Origin: an uncultured Muribaculaceae bacterium
GTDB taxonomy: Bacteria > Bacteroidota > Bacteroidia > Bacteroidales > Muribaculaceae
Direction: 5' to 3'
NCBI GenBank assembly: GCA_910588245.1
Contig: CAJUQP010000012.1
Coordinates: 10,339 to 74,338, forward strand
DNA: 64,000 bases
Below the pieces are notes generated by a model that worked only from the letters and a program-made list of their open reading frames with translations, did no database searches and was not told the DNA's origin. Of the stretch, positions 43,951-52,727 are shown one piece after another. The number at the start of each line of letters is the position of its first letter. Positions within the stretch are counted from its first letter, which is position 1. Both the position numbers and the translations under genes were made by a program.

Positions 43951-44274
43951 TTAGGGAACTGCGGCATTCGGCGGCGGCATAGTGAGCCCAGCATTACCGG
44001 GGCTGAGGTGAGGGGAGAGTGGGAATTGCTGTATTACGCCGCTGTTGAACTTGATGTCCTTACCATTCTCATCAAGGAGCGTGTAGGCTTTGGTAGCAGA
44101 TTGGAATTGGCCCAGATCGACTGAAACCTTCACATTCTTGTTGAGGTTAAGGAAGTTTGTACCAGTACCCAGTAACTCCGCATAGACTCTTTGGGTCGGT
44201 TCTTCTGCCGATGCCGTTGCACTGATGCTAACGATCAATACGGACATAAATAAGGCAAGTAAGATCTTTTTCAT
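43951..44274 (-). pseudogene. small secreted protein, 3' end replaced by a repeat
   Basis: This 107-residue frame starts MKKILLALFMSVLIVSISATASAEEP, a good signal peptide. The body has T-K-A-Y-T-L-L-D-E-N-G-K-D-I-K-F-N-S, matching a family of small Bacteroidales secreted proteins that continue with a V-V-D-x-L-N-W-M-type segment. Here the sequence switches to L-S-P-G-N-A-G-L-T-M-P-P-P-N-A-A-V-P, encoded by a GC-rich repeat that also occurs at about 43353. The protein is therefore truncated and fused. Its start overlaps the preceding gene by 4 nt. Confidence 0.55.
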
Positions 44275-44555
44275 ATTTCTCTGTGTTTTATCGTTTCACC
44301 GCACGAATCTCCATGCTGGACTATCCCATCGTCAGTGACAGCTCCGCATTTTTTATTAGAGGTGATGGAGAGTGCCATGTTGGGATAATCTGAGATGTCA
44401 ACCCAGTCCGTGTCGCTGACCTTTACTGACGTGGCATCCCACGTGCCGATGATTCGAGACTTAATGTCGTCCGATTTGTCCTTATCATCGGAGCAAGCCG
44501 GAAGAAACACCATTAATGTCGCAAGTAGCAACATTAATGAGAATACTTTTTTCAT
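44271..44555 (-). CDS. small lipoprotein, probably truncated lipocalin-like
   Basis: This 94-residue product has a lipobox ending at Cys21 (F-L-P-A-C-S-D-D). The mature start I-I-G-T-W-D-A-T-S-V-K-V resembles lipocalin-like lipoproteins of Bacteroidales, which are about 130-150 residues. The last about 25 residues (from N-K-K-C-G-A-V) do not look like that family, so the 3' end is probably rearranged. It precedes the truncated secreted protein on the same strand with ATGA overlap. Confidence 0.5.
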   Translation of the reverse strand: MKKVFSLMLLLATLMVFLPACSDDKDKSDDIKSRIIGTWDATSVKVSDTDWVDISDYPNMALSITSNKKCGAVTDDGIVQHGDSCGETIKHREI

Positions 44556-44615
44556 AATTTTCGACGAGGGGATTTAGTCCTCGTGCTGAAAATTAAATTA
44601 TAAGGACTCATCCTA

Positions 44616-44647
44616 TTTGAACATATCAAGAATAATTGCTAAATTTG
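44616..44647 (+). promoter_or_regulatory. promoter of the WYL-type regulator fragment
   Basis: TTTG (44616-44619) and TAAATTTG (44640-44647) are 20 nt apart, an excellent Bacteroidetes promoter. It drives a gene that is now truncated. Confidence 0.65.
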
Positions 44648-44675
44648 TGGGTGCCAATCATATTATTTGTTTCAT

Positions 44676-44972
44676 ATGCCCAATACAAAAAGTTCATATA
44701 TCCGCTACAAGGTACTCGACCGCTGTCTGGGCAGGGGCGGTTATTCCACGCGCAAGCTAATGGCAGCAGTTGGTGAAGAGTTAGAATCTCAAGGTTATGA
44801 ACCAGTAACAGCATTGAACACAATCAGGAATGATTTGCGATATATTGAGAACACTTATCCCGATGTTCATATTATTGAAAACAAATGTGGCAGAAATAAA
44901 ACATACGCCTACTGTTTTTCCTCTTTCCGAGCAGCAGGAAATCGCAGACTATCTGGACAAGAAGTGTGCTGA
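44676..44972 (+). pseudogene. N-terminal fragment of a WYL-domain transcriptional regulator
   Basis: The product starts M-P-N-T-K-S-S-Y-I-R-Y-K-V-L-D-R-C-L-G, the usual opening of Bacteroidales WYL regulators, and continues through the winged helix-turn-helix (T-A-L-N-T-I-R-N-D-L-R-Y-I-E). Homology ends near N-K-T-Y-A-Y (about 44911). From there the frame runs through a piece of hsdS in the wrong frame and stops at 44972. The WYL domain itself is missing. A full-length member would be over 300 residues. Confidence 0.75.
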
Positions 44973-45078
44973 GATTGACGGGTTTAAGGCAAAACTCACC
45001 AAGAAGCGTGAGACGTTGACGGAACTGCGCCTGTCAATCATTTCAGAAGTCGTTGCCGGCAAACGAAAAGTAATTTAA
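44914..45078 (+). pseudogene. C-terminal fragment of type I restriction specificity subunit (HsdS)
   Basis: In a different frame from the WYL fragment, this encodes P-L-S-E-Q-Q-E-I-A-D-Y-L-D-K-K-C-A-E-I-D and ends S-I-I-S-E-V-V-A-G-K-R-K-V-I. This is the conserved C-terminal helix of HsdS proteins. No target-recognition domain precedes it. The junction with the WYL fragment lies at about 44905-44920. Confidence 0.8.
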
Positions 45079-45092
45079 TCGGAATTCATACC

Positions 45093-45788
45093 ATGGCTAA
45101 TAAAGATAATAAACCGGCTTTCGTGAAACGCGACAGCATCATCAGTGGAAAAGAATATGCGTAGCTGCTTGGCAAGTTGAAAGAACGCTTCCGCCGTTCA
45201 CAGATCAAGGCAGCTGTCAAGGTCAATACCGAGATGCTCGAGTTCTATTGGGAAATGGGGCGTGACATTTCGCGTCTGTATGCCAACGCAAAATATGGCA
45301 CAGCATTCTTCGACTGTCTTAGCCTCGATTTAAGAGCTGAATTTCCCAATCAGACCGGTTTCTCGTCAGCCAACATTCGTTATACCAAACGTTGGTATGA
45401 ATTTTATAATCAAGACAATACAAATCTTCAACGACTCATTGAAGAATTCGACGATCCAAATCTTCACCAAGTTGGTGAAGATTTCAACGACTCAAATCGT
45501 CCCCAAGTTGGTGAAGATTTAGAGATGCCTTTGGAATTTGGCAGAGTGCCCTGGAAACATCATGTGTATATCTTCACACACTGCAAATCTATTCCGGAAG
45601 CTCTGTTCTATATTGATAAGACGATAGAAAACGGTTGGAGCCGGTCGGAACTGGAAGCCGAGATTGACGATGACCTTTATAGCAAGCAGTCCAAGGCGGT
45701 CACCAACTTCGATGAAAAACTGCCGCTGTTCGCTGTCATAACGATCAGGCAGCACTTCCGCGGGTTTTCGCAAGGACATAAGGATTGA
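45093..45788 (+). pseudogene. DUF1016/YhcG-family PDDEXK nuclease, broken
   Basis: The frame from ATG at 45093 reads 23 codons, then TAG at 45162-45164, then continues in frame L-L-G-K-L-K-E-R-F-R-R-S-Q-I-K-A-A-V. That is the normal DUF1016 N-terminal domain up to about residue 230, with two VGED-containing repeats in the middle (Q-V-G-E-D). The C-terminal PDDEXK nuclease domain, usually about 150 residues more, is absent: the frame ends F-R-G-F-S-Q-G-H-K-D. YhcG genes often lie in type I restriction operons, in line with the hsdS fragment 15 nt upstream. Confidence 0.8.
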
Positions 45789-45790
45789 TT

Positions 45791-45829
45791 ACGAAAAACG
45801 GGGAGGCCCTGTGGTGAGGGACTCCCCGT
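45791..45829 (-). terminator. terminator of the alpha-glycan PUL
   Basis: The stem ACGGGGAG/CTCCCCGT, extended by CCCT/AGGG (45798-45829), is followed on the minus strand by TTTTTCGT. It lies 36 nt after the GH97 stop. Confidence 0.8.
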
Positions 45830-45864
45830 GTGGTTACATACAATCTTTCTTACCTTGCGATTTT

Positions 45865-47985
45865 TCAGAGAGGCTTTATGGAGATGGCATAGCCCCCTCC
45901 GGGTGCTGCCTTCATTTTGAGCTTTGTTTTGGCATTTACTTTTTTGGTGGTGATGGTATATGCCTGGGGGTTGGTCAGATAGTCGGCATCCTTGGCATCT
46001 GCATAGATAGTTGCCTCGTATTTTTTACCGGGGTCAAGGAAATCAAGCGAAAGTGCGGATTCATATCCGTCTTCATTTGCCGTACAACCCACATACCAGT
46101 CGTCTCCCCCTTTTGCTTTGCGGGCAGCCACTATGTAGCGTCCGGGTTCGGCCTCGAGATAACGGCTCTCATCCCAGTCGACGGGAACATCCTTGATAAA
46201 CTGGAAGGCATCCATGAAACGGTTGTATACCTCAGGCACATCGGCCGCCATCTGCAGAGGACTGTACATCGTCACATACAGAGCGAGCTGGCGTGCGAGA
46301 GTGCTGTTGACATGTCCCTGACTCTGAGGATTGACTTTCTTCATATCCATCTCGAAGATGCCGGGCGTGTAGTCCATGGGGCCTCCCTGGAGACGAGTGA
46401 AGGGGAGCACGGTGGTGTGCGACGGCTTGTTGCCCGCGAACGACTCGTATTCCGTGCCACGCGCGCTCTCATTGCCAATGAGGTTGGGATATGTTCTGCA
46501 CAGTCCAGTGGGACGCACAGCCTCGTGGGCATTCACCATGATATGATGTTTGGCAGCCTCTGTCACAGCATAGAGATAATGGTTGTTTAGCCACTGGCCG
46601 TAGTGATGCTCTCCACGGGGGATCATGTTGCCCACATATCCGCTCTTGACGGCATTATACCCGTATTTGTCCATCAAGTCATAGGCCTTCTGCATATGGC
46701 GTTCGTAGTTGCGCACCGACCCGGAGGTCTCATGGTGCATCATCAGCCTCACCCCCTTGGAGTGGGCATATTCGTTGAGCATCTTGATGTCGAAATCCGG
46801 ATAAGGGGTCACGAAGTCGAATACATAATCCTTGGAATGGCCGAACCAGTCTTCCCATCCCACATTCCAGCCTTCCACCAGCACCTGGTCGAAGCCGTGC
46901 CGGGCCGCGAAATCGATATATTTTTTCACATTCTCGTTGTTGGCCGGATGCTGTCCGTGTGGTTTTGTGGAGGTGTAGTCAAGCTGCCCGAGTTTTACAG
47001 AGGGAAGATCGTTGGTGTATGACCACTGCTTGCCACCTCCGATCATCTCCCACCACACGCCGATATATTTCACCGGCTTTATCCATGAAGTATCGTCGTA
47101 GGCGCATGGATCGTTAAGGTTTAGGATAAGGTTGGAGGCGAGTATGTCGCGTGCGTCGTCGCTCACCATCACCGTGCGCCACGGAGTATGGCACGGCGAC
47201 TGTAGATGTCCCTTGTTTCCCTGTGCGTCAGGAGTCAGCCATGAAGTGAATACGAAGTTCTTGTCATCGAGGTTGAGGTGCATGCAGGAGTAATCGACCA
47301 GCGCAGCCTCATGGATGTTTATATAGAGTCCGTCGTCAGTCTTCATCTGGAGCGATGTCTGCACCCCTGTCGGGGAGAACTGAGTCTGCGAGGCATTACT
47401 GCATATGGCGTCTTTCATCTTGCCGCGTATCTCGGAGAGGCGGCACTCGGTGTAGTCATACTCCTGCGTGTCGTAGTCTCCGGCGATCCACCAGGCGGTG
47501 TGGTCGCCTGTCATGGCGAACTGGGTTTTCTCCTCCTTGATGATGAAGTATGTCAGCACCCCTTCCGCCGGAAACTCATAGCGGAATCCCACTCCGTCGT
47601 CGTATACACGGAAACGGATGTTCATCTTCCGGTAGTGTTCCGGCTGGTCGAGACGCATGAGCAGTTCGTTGTAGTTGTTGCGTATCGAACTGTTCTCGCC
47701 CCATACGGGATGCCATGTCTCATCGGTCGATGATGTTGTTGTCTCGATCAGTTTGAACCCTCCTGTCATGTCGGGACCGTCGGCGAGTTCCAGTCCGAGT
47801 GCTGATGTTTTCACCACAGGTTTACCTTTGTAGTCGATGCTGTAGACAGGCACTCCCCCTACCACATCCGCGTGGACAGTTACTATACCTCCGGGAGAGC
47901 TGAGGTCGGCAGCCGAGGCTTCCGTAGAGGCAATGGCGGCCGCGGCCATGACTGATACTATGGCCTGGATATTGTTGAATCTCAT
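45865..47985 (-). CDS. GH97 alpha-glucosidase (inverting, SusB-like)
   Basis: This exported alpha-glucosidase is expected in the periplasm. The 706-residue protein has a signal peptide (about 1-26), an N-terminal beta-sandwich (about 30-290), the (beta/alpha)8 barrel (about 300-600) and a C-terminal beta domain. Residues that fit the inverting, SusB-type branch are visible: Glu in H-H-E-T-S-G, Glu in V-N-A-H-E-A-V-R-P-T-G-L, and Glu in N-E-S-A-R-G-T-E. The position used as nucleophile in retaining GH97 galactosidases is here V-K-S-G-Y-V-G, without Asp. It is last in the operon, with 13 nt between it and the GH27-like gene. Confidence 0.9.
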   Translation of the reverse strand: MRFNNIQAIVSVMAAAAIASTEASAADLSSPGGIVTVHADVVGGVPVYSIDYKGKPVVKTSALGLELADGPDMTGGFKLIETTTSSTDETWHPVWGENSSIRNNYNELLMRLDQPEHYRKMNIRFRVYDDGVGFRYEFPAEGVLTYFIIKEEKTQFAMTGDHTAWWIAGDYDTQEYDYTECRLSEIRGKMKDAICSNASQTQFSPTGVQTSLQMKTDDGLYINIHEAALVDYSCMHLNLDDKNFVFTSWLTPDAQGNKGHLQSPCHTPWRTVMVSDDARDILASNLILNLNDPCAYDDTSWIKPVKYIGVWWEMIGGGKQWSYTNDLPSVKLGQLDYTSTKPHGQHPANNENVKKYIDFAARHGFDQVLVEGWNVGWEDWFGHSKDYVFDFVTPYPDFDIKMLNEYAHSKGVRLMMHHETSGSVRNYERHMQKAYDLMDKYGYNAVKSGYVGNMIPRGEHHYGQWLNNHYLYAVTEAAKHHIMVNAHEAVRPTGLCRTYPNLIGNESARGTEYESFAGNKPSHTTVLPFTRLQGGPMDYTPGIFEMDMKKVNPQSQGHVNSTLARQLALYVTMYSPLQMAADVPEVYNRFMDAFQFIKDVPVDWDESRYLEAEPGRYIVAARKAKGGDDWYVGCTANEDGYESALSLDFLDPGKKYEATIYADAKDADYLTNPQAYTITTKKVNAKTKLKMKAAPGGGYAISIKPL

Positions 47986-47998
47986 TGTTTTTTAGTAA

Positions 47999-49414
47999 TT
48001 ACTTTGACAATCTGATTATCTTGCATCCGTGCGGAGCGACGGTGGCGGTTATGGTTGAAGCCACTCCTTCGTCGGCATGGCGCCAGAGATCACGCAGCTT
48101 CCATTCTCCGTTTATGCCGAGATCCTGGAGAGGCAACGAATAGGCGCGCGGGCTGTCGTCGCGGTTGAAGAGGCCCACGATGTAGTCGCCGTCAGACATC
48201 TGTCCGTACCACACCTCATTGTTCCTGTCGTTGAGCTTGTCGCTCAAAGGCTTGCCCACAAACTTGTCGCTATTAAGCTCAAGGAGTTCGGAATTGGTAT
48301 AGAACCGGAGATTATCGCCGATCGTGTTATGTTGGTCGGCCACTGTCACAGGTCCGCCCGCCATGAGCTGGAGGGAAACCACGGTCTCACGCTCGGCGTC
48401 TGTCTCAAATTTATTGAGGCGTATGAAGTCTCCGTCCATGATGACTTTGTCGCGTCCGGAGATATGCGACCAGTAGGTGAATCCGTCGAACATATTCATG
48501 CAGTTGGGCCATGTCGCATAGGATTTCCCTTTGTCTTGCGCGGAGCAATGCCACCATCCTCCGCCACCGGTATCACATACGATCCTTACCATATTGCCGT
48601 ACTTGGCCTCCACTTCGGCATCATTATAGAGGTGTGGCATCACGAGCGAAGTGAAAATGCCATATTTCTTCGCCGACTCCGCTATATAAGAGAGTGCCCT
48701 CGCATAGGAATCACGGCCGTAACCACGACCGACGATACCCATGCCGCGATCCTTGCCATCCTCGTACCATGATAGAAAATCCATACGGATATAATCAATT
48801 CCAAGCTCCTTGTAATGCTTGAAGAAACCATCTATAAATTCCCGTGTGCCGGGATTTTCGGCGACGGCCCAATGGAACCAACGGTCTTCGGCGTCGGGAT
48901 TCATCACGGATGTCGAACCGTCGTAATAGAGAGATCCGAAATTGTAGTCTGTTCCTTCTATCATGGTTTCGCGCGGACCGTGAATCCATAGCGGATTATC
49001 ATAGACTCCGACTTTGAGGCCTTTCTCCTTACATTTGGCCACGAGATCCTTCAGGGCCATCGTGCCATAGTGTGTCATGTAGCCGGAGCCGTCGTTTGCC
49101 AGCATCGGGATGAAACCGTCGGTGCAGATCATGTCATAGCCGAAAGGCTTGAGGTCTGTTGCCACCCAATCGATGATTCTGTCCCATTCCTCGGCAGATA
49201 TATCCATATCCGCCTCCGCCACGCCCTGTTGCGATTGTTCGTAGCAGTATTCATACACGCTCCAGTAAAGCGGCGCCTTATAGGTATGTATCTCACCCAC
49301 CTCCGGGAGTTCCGGAAGCTCATATTTCGGGGGATAACGCATCTCTATATTGTCGGAACAACTCGCGAGTGCCGACAGTGCCAGTACAGACGCAATCATG
49401 CTCATTTTTCTCAT
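47999..49414 (-). CDS. GH27-like clan GH-D alpha-glycosidase, lipoprotein
   Basis: This 471-residue lipoprotein has Cys19 (L-A-S-C-S-D-N) as anchor, so it is surface- or periplasm-bound. The (beta/alpha)8 barrel shows the clan GH-D nucleophile Asp212 in Y-I-R-M-D-F-L-S-W. The C-terminal beta domain (about 390-471) ends A-P-H-G-C-K-I-I-R-L, typical of GH27 enzymes. GH27 mostly act on alpha-galactosides, with some isomalto-dextranases, so the substrate of the locus could be an alpha-1,6-linked glucan or galactoside. The motif C-D-T-G-G-G-G-W-W-H is unusual and may mark a new subgroup. Confidence 0.8.
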   Translation of the reverse strand: MRKMSMIASVLALSALASCSDNIEMRYPPKYELPELPEVGEIHTYKAPLYWSVYEYCYEQSQQGVAEADMDISAEEWDRIIDWVATDLKPFGYDMICTDGFIPMLANDGSGYMTHYGTMALKDLVAKCKEKGLKVGVYDNPLWIHGPRETMIEGTDYNFGSLYYDGSTSVMNPDAEDRWFHWAVAENPGTREFIDGFFKHYKELGIDYIRMDFLSWYEDGKDRGMGIVGRGYGRDSYARALSYIAESAKKYGIFTSLVMPHLYNDAEVEAKYGNMVRIVCDTGGGGWWHCSAQDKGKSYATWPNCMNMFDGFTYWSHISGRDKVIMDGDFIRLNKFETDAERETVVSLQLMAGGPVTVADQHNTIGDNLRFYTNSELLELNSDKFVGKPLSDKLNDRNNEVWYGQMSDGDYIVGLFNRDDSPRAYSLPLQDLGINGEWKLRDLWRHADEGVASTITATVAPHGCKIIRLSK

Positions 49415-49432
49415 ATCTCTTGATTGTTAAGG

Positions 49433-50947
49433 TCAGTCTATGTATTTGACGGATATCGTCAACCCTTTTGTGTCGAGGGTAATCTCATACTTACCCTCAT
49501 CCACTACATTCCACTTATAGTCAGGGTCGCCGGCGCGATATATCATATCGGCAGCGGATACTCCGGATTTTGACACCGTGCAGTTTTCTGCCGACGGCCG
49601 ATAGAATGCGGCTCCGAAATCTTTCTCAAAACTGCACTTGAACTCTCCTTGTTTCAAAGTGCCGGTCCAAATATAGACTCCGTCTTTTCCGCTGACTGCG
49701 GTCAGGACTGTCGCATCATCCAGACTCCAGCCTCCTGCGGTTGCGCTTCCAATCATGTATAGCGGTTTAGCCTGTTCCTCACCGTCAAGATAGACGGCTT
49801 CAAATGTCATGGATTCAGTATTGAAAGTCAAACGGTAATTACCGGCTTCGGTCACTTCCCATTGATCATCGGGTTCGGTTGTAAATACCATGTTGTTTGC
49901 ACTTACGCCCGATTTGGATACAGTTACACCTGATGAGGCTGGACGATAGAACGGCGCTCCGAAATCTTTTTCACGGGCAGCCTTGAACGTTCCTCTTGCA
50001 AGTTCACCTTCCCAGACAAAAAGATTGTCATTGGCAGCATCGGCTACAATTTCAGTAGCGGCATCCCAGCTCCAGCCACCTTTTGTAGCTTCGCCAATCA
50101 TATACAATTTTGATGCCGGTTTGAATTCACCGGTATATTCGGCAGCGACTGTCCAGTCCTTAAGATTGAATGTCAGACGATAGATGCCCGGAGTCTCTAC
50201 TTTCCACTTGTTGTCGGGCCCTGCTGTGAAAATAAAAGAGTTGTCTTCAATTCCGTTTTCCGATATTTTCACGTCGGGTGTAGCCGGGCGTATGAACGAA
50301 GCGTTCCAGTCGCCGGGTTTGAGGCAAGCTTTCAGTTCGCCGGCATAGAGAACACCTTCATAGACAAACTCATACTGCGATCTCTTCTCCACAGGAGTCG
50401 GATTGTCGATGTTCCATTCGTTGAGCGGAGAGGCATCGCCGACAAGATAGAGCGTCTCAGTCTCGATCGGCTCAATCTGCGGGCCGTCCTGTTCGCGGAG
50501 ATATGATGCGTCCATTGTCCAGTCGCGGAGGTTGAATGAGAGCTGATAGACGCCAGCTTCCGCCACACGCCATTTGTTGTCGGGATCTCCGGCATGCATT
50601 GTGAATACGGCTCCGGATATGGCGGTCTTCCCTATCTCCTCACCATTATTCACAGGGCGAATGAAGGGGGCGTCCCAGCTGCCCGGAGTGAGACAGAGCT
50701 TCATCTCCCCGGCATTCAGGTTGCCTTCCCACTCAAAGACCAGAGGATCCTCTTCCGTGGGCTGGAAAGGTGTGGGAGCGTCGATGCTCCAACCGTTTGG
50801 CGTAGCGTCGCCCACCATATAGAGGGTTGATGTCTTGATCGGCAGATTGCCGTCGATGATGATCAGGTCTTTCTCACCATCGCATCCCGAAAAGGCCGTA
50901 GCCATGGCCAGTCCGGTCAGGGTATATATGATAGATTTTAATTTCAT
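49433..50947 (-). CDS. SusE/SusF-like surface glycan-binding lipoprotein, four repeats
   Basis: This 504-residue lipoprotein (Cys22, A-F-S-G-C-D-G-E) has four consecutive starch-binding-like domains, each opening with L-Y-M/L-V/I-G-x-A-T/S and followed by W-S-I/W/L-D. They start near residues 42, 166, 283 and 396. Each ends with a strand like Y-x-L-T-F-N/I-T-L-D. SusE has two to three and SusF three such domains. The aromatic residues after the G-W motifs would bind alpha-glucan. It follows susD, where such proteins are normally encoded. No enzyme motif is seen. Confidence 0.85.
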   Translation of the reverse strand: MKLKSIIYTLTGLAMATAFSGCDGEKDLIIIDGNLPIKTSTLYMVGDATPNGWSIDAPTPFQPTEEDPLVFEWEGNLNAGEMKLCLTPGSWDAPFIRPVNNGEEIGKTAISGAVFTMHAGDPDNKWRVAEAGVYQLSFNLRDWTMDASYLREQDGPQIEPIETETLYLVGDASPLNEWNIDNPTPVEKRSQYEFVYEGVLYAGELKACLKPGDWNASFIRPATPDVKISENGIEDNSFIFTAGPDNKWKVETPGIYRLTFNLKDWTVAAEYTGEFKPASKLYMIGEATKGGWSWDAATEIVADAANDNLFVWEGELARGTFKAAREKDFGAPFYRPASSGVTVSKSGVSANNMVFTTEPDDQWEVTEAGNYRLTFNTESMTFEAVYLDGEEQAKPLYMIGSATAGGWSLDDATVLTAVSGKDGVYIWTGTLKQGEFKCSFEKDFGAAFYRPSAENCTVSKSGVSAADMIYRAGDPDYKWNVVDEGKYEITLDTKGLTISVKYID

Positions 50948-50970
50948 GTGTGAAAGTTTTTGAATGGCCT

Positions 50971-52707
50971 TTACTTGTTGTAGCCCGGATTCTGCTCAAG
51001 ATTAGGATTGGCGTTCAGGATCGGACGCATTATCGGGAATATCTCGGTATGACGGTCAGCATCGGGAGTCTTGTCCCACCATGTGCCGCTGCTGAAGCGG
51101 CCGAACCGTATGAGGTCGATCCTGCGCCGGCTCTCGGCAAAAAATTCGCGTCCCCATTCCGCGAGGAGTTCCGACTCATCGAGGAATGCCTTGCCTTCCG
51201 GAGAATAAAGCACGTCGTCATGATTCTCAACGGGATAATTGCGCTTGCGCACACTGTTGAGCAGTCTGGCGGCTGCTGTCTTGTCGCCTCCGCGCAATTT
51301 GCACTCCGCGAGCGAATAGATTATCTCCGGGAGACGGATCTCGGTATAGTCGCTTTCCATCTGGTGGGCGTCATCGTCGCTGTAGAAAGGATATTTCGCG
51401 AAATGCCAGCCAGAGTTGTGGTCGCCGTTCCTGAGCGTACTTGTCTTGTCGGAAGGCCACTTGTCGGGAGCCATCCCCTGGAAGTTGCCCACCGCGTCGC
51501 GGATGTAGAGATCGTAAGGCTGTTCGGGAGCGCGTACACGGGCTTTCTTTCCGTTCTCGTCAGTATATTCAAGATAGCCGAAGAGGAACATTCCCTCGCG
51601 TCGGCTGTCGCCGAGATTGCGGTAGAGCTTCATGCGCTCATCGCCGGGATACTTGCGGAAGTTCTGTATGGGCATGCCGAGTTCATAGTTGTAGAGGTTG
51701 CCGTCGAGGTCATACGACGGGGACGCGGCATATTTTGTGTTGTGGTCGCCACCTTTAGCCTTACGGTCGTTGAAGTAGTAGCGGGCGCGTGCCGGCACGG
51801 TCCACCAGTATGTGTCGCCCTGATACAGCCAGTAGGAATAACCCTGCGAGCTTGGGAACCCGAAGATTACCTCATCACATTGGTCGTTGTCCCAGTCAAA
51901 GGGTGCATCCCACCGGTCGGCCACGGCATATTGACCATAGACTCCGTCGAGAATATCCTGTGCTGTTTTTTCACAGTCAGCATATCTGTTTTCGCCTATA
52001 TACACCTCGGCATTAAGGTATAGACGCACGAGAAGGGCGGCTGCCCCTGCCTGGGTCCATTGTCCCTGAAGATTCGATCCTGAGCCAAGAGCGTCTTTTT
52101 TGGAAAGGAGTGTGGTGCAGTCTTTAAGCTCGCTTTCGATGAAGTCGAATATGACTTCAGGCTCAACCTGTTTCTCGGTGTTGAGTGATACGTCGTTGTA
52201 GCTTACGGCCAAAGGCACATGGCGGAAAGCGTCGAGAAGACGAAGGTAGAACCAGGCGCGGAGCGCGCGGCACTGAGCCTTGAGATTGTCGAACTCACTC
52301 TGCGGGAAGCCGAAACGCGAGGGATCGAGCTTGGCGAGGTCTTCAATCACATAGTTGCACTGCATGATGCCCTGGAAGCAGCCGTTCCATTCAGTCTGGG
52401 CGTCGCCGCCGTCTTCCACGTTCCACTGATGGTAGTGGAGGCGGCGCCACTGGCCGCCGTCGTCCCACCATCCGTCGCGGGTCGGGGTGATGAGTTGGTC
52501 GGCTGTGAGTTCGTTGAGCACATGGCGGCTGCAGATGCTCCAGTAAGCGTGCTCGAAAGGACGGAACACGGCGCGGATCACGTCGCTCTTCGTGTTGTAG
52601 TAGTTTTGAGTGCCCACCTGGTCGTAGAGCGTCTCGTCCAGGTTGGTGCAGCCTGTCAGGGCGATTGTGCAGAGGACTGCGGGCGCTATATATCTAAGGA
52701 ATTTCAT
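50971..52707 (-). CDS. SusD-family glycan-binding lipoprotein
   Basis: This 578-residue protein pairs with the SusC encoded 20 nt upstream. It has a lipobox with Cys20 (I-A-L-T-G-C-T-N-L-D). The N-terminal segment L-D-E-T-L-Y-D-Q-V and the helical TPR units (C-R-A-L-R-A-W-F-Y-L-R-L-L-D-A-F near 160) are SusD features. The C-terminal part ends with the usual R-x-I-L-N-A-N-P-N-L-E-Q-N-P-G-Y motif. It is more like the starch-type SusD than the SusD of the first PUL. Confidence 0.94.
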   Translation of the reverse strand: MKFLRYIAPAVLCTIALTGCTNLDETLYDQVGTQNYYNTKSDVIRAVFRPFEHAYWSICSRHVLNELTADQLITPTRDGWWDDGGQWRRLHYHQWNVEDGGDAQTEWNGCFQGIMQCNYVIEDLAKLDPSRFGFPQSEFDNLKAQCRALRAWFYLRLLDAFRHVPLAVSYNDVSLNTEKQVEPEVIFDFIESELKDCTTLLSKKDALGSGSNLQGQWTQAGAAALLVRLYLNAEVYIGENRYADCEKTAQDILDGVYGQYAVADRWDAPFDWDNDQCDEVIFGFPSSQGYSYWLYQGDTYWWTVPARARYYFNDRKAKGGDHNTKYAASPSYDLDGNLYNYELGMPIQNFRKYPGDERMKLYRNLGDSRREGMFLFGYLEYTDENGKKARVRAPEQPYDLYIRDAVGNFQGMAPDKWPSDKTSTLRNGDHNSGWHFAKYPFYSDDDAHQMESDYTEIRLPEIIYSLAECKLRGGDKTAAARLLNSVRKRNYPVENHDDVLYSPEGKAFLDESELLAEWGREFFAESRRRIDLIRFGRFSSGTWWDKTPDADRHTEIFPIMRPILNANPNLEQNPGYNK

Positions 52708-52727
52708 TTGTGTCTGTTTTGCAGGGT

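Noticed and set aside
50950..52023. 357-codon plus-strand frame opposite susD
   Set aside because: It is antisense to a clear SusD gene and shows no domain.
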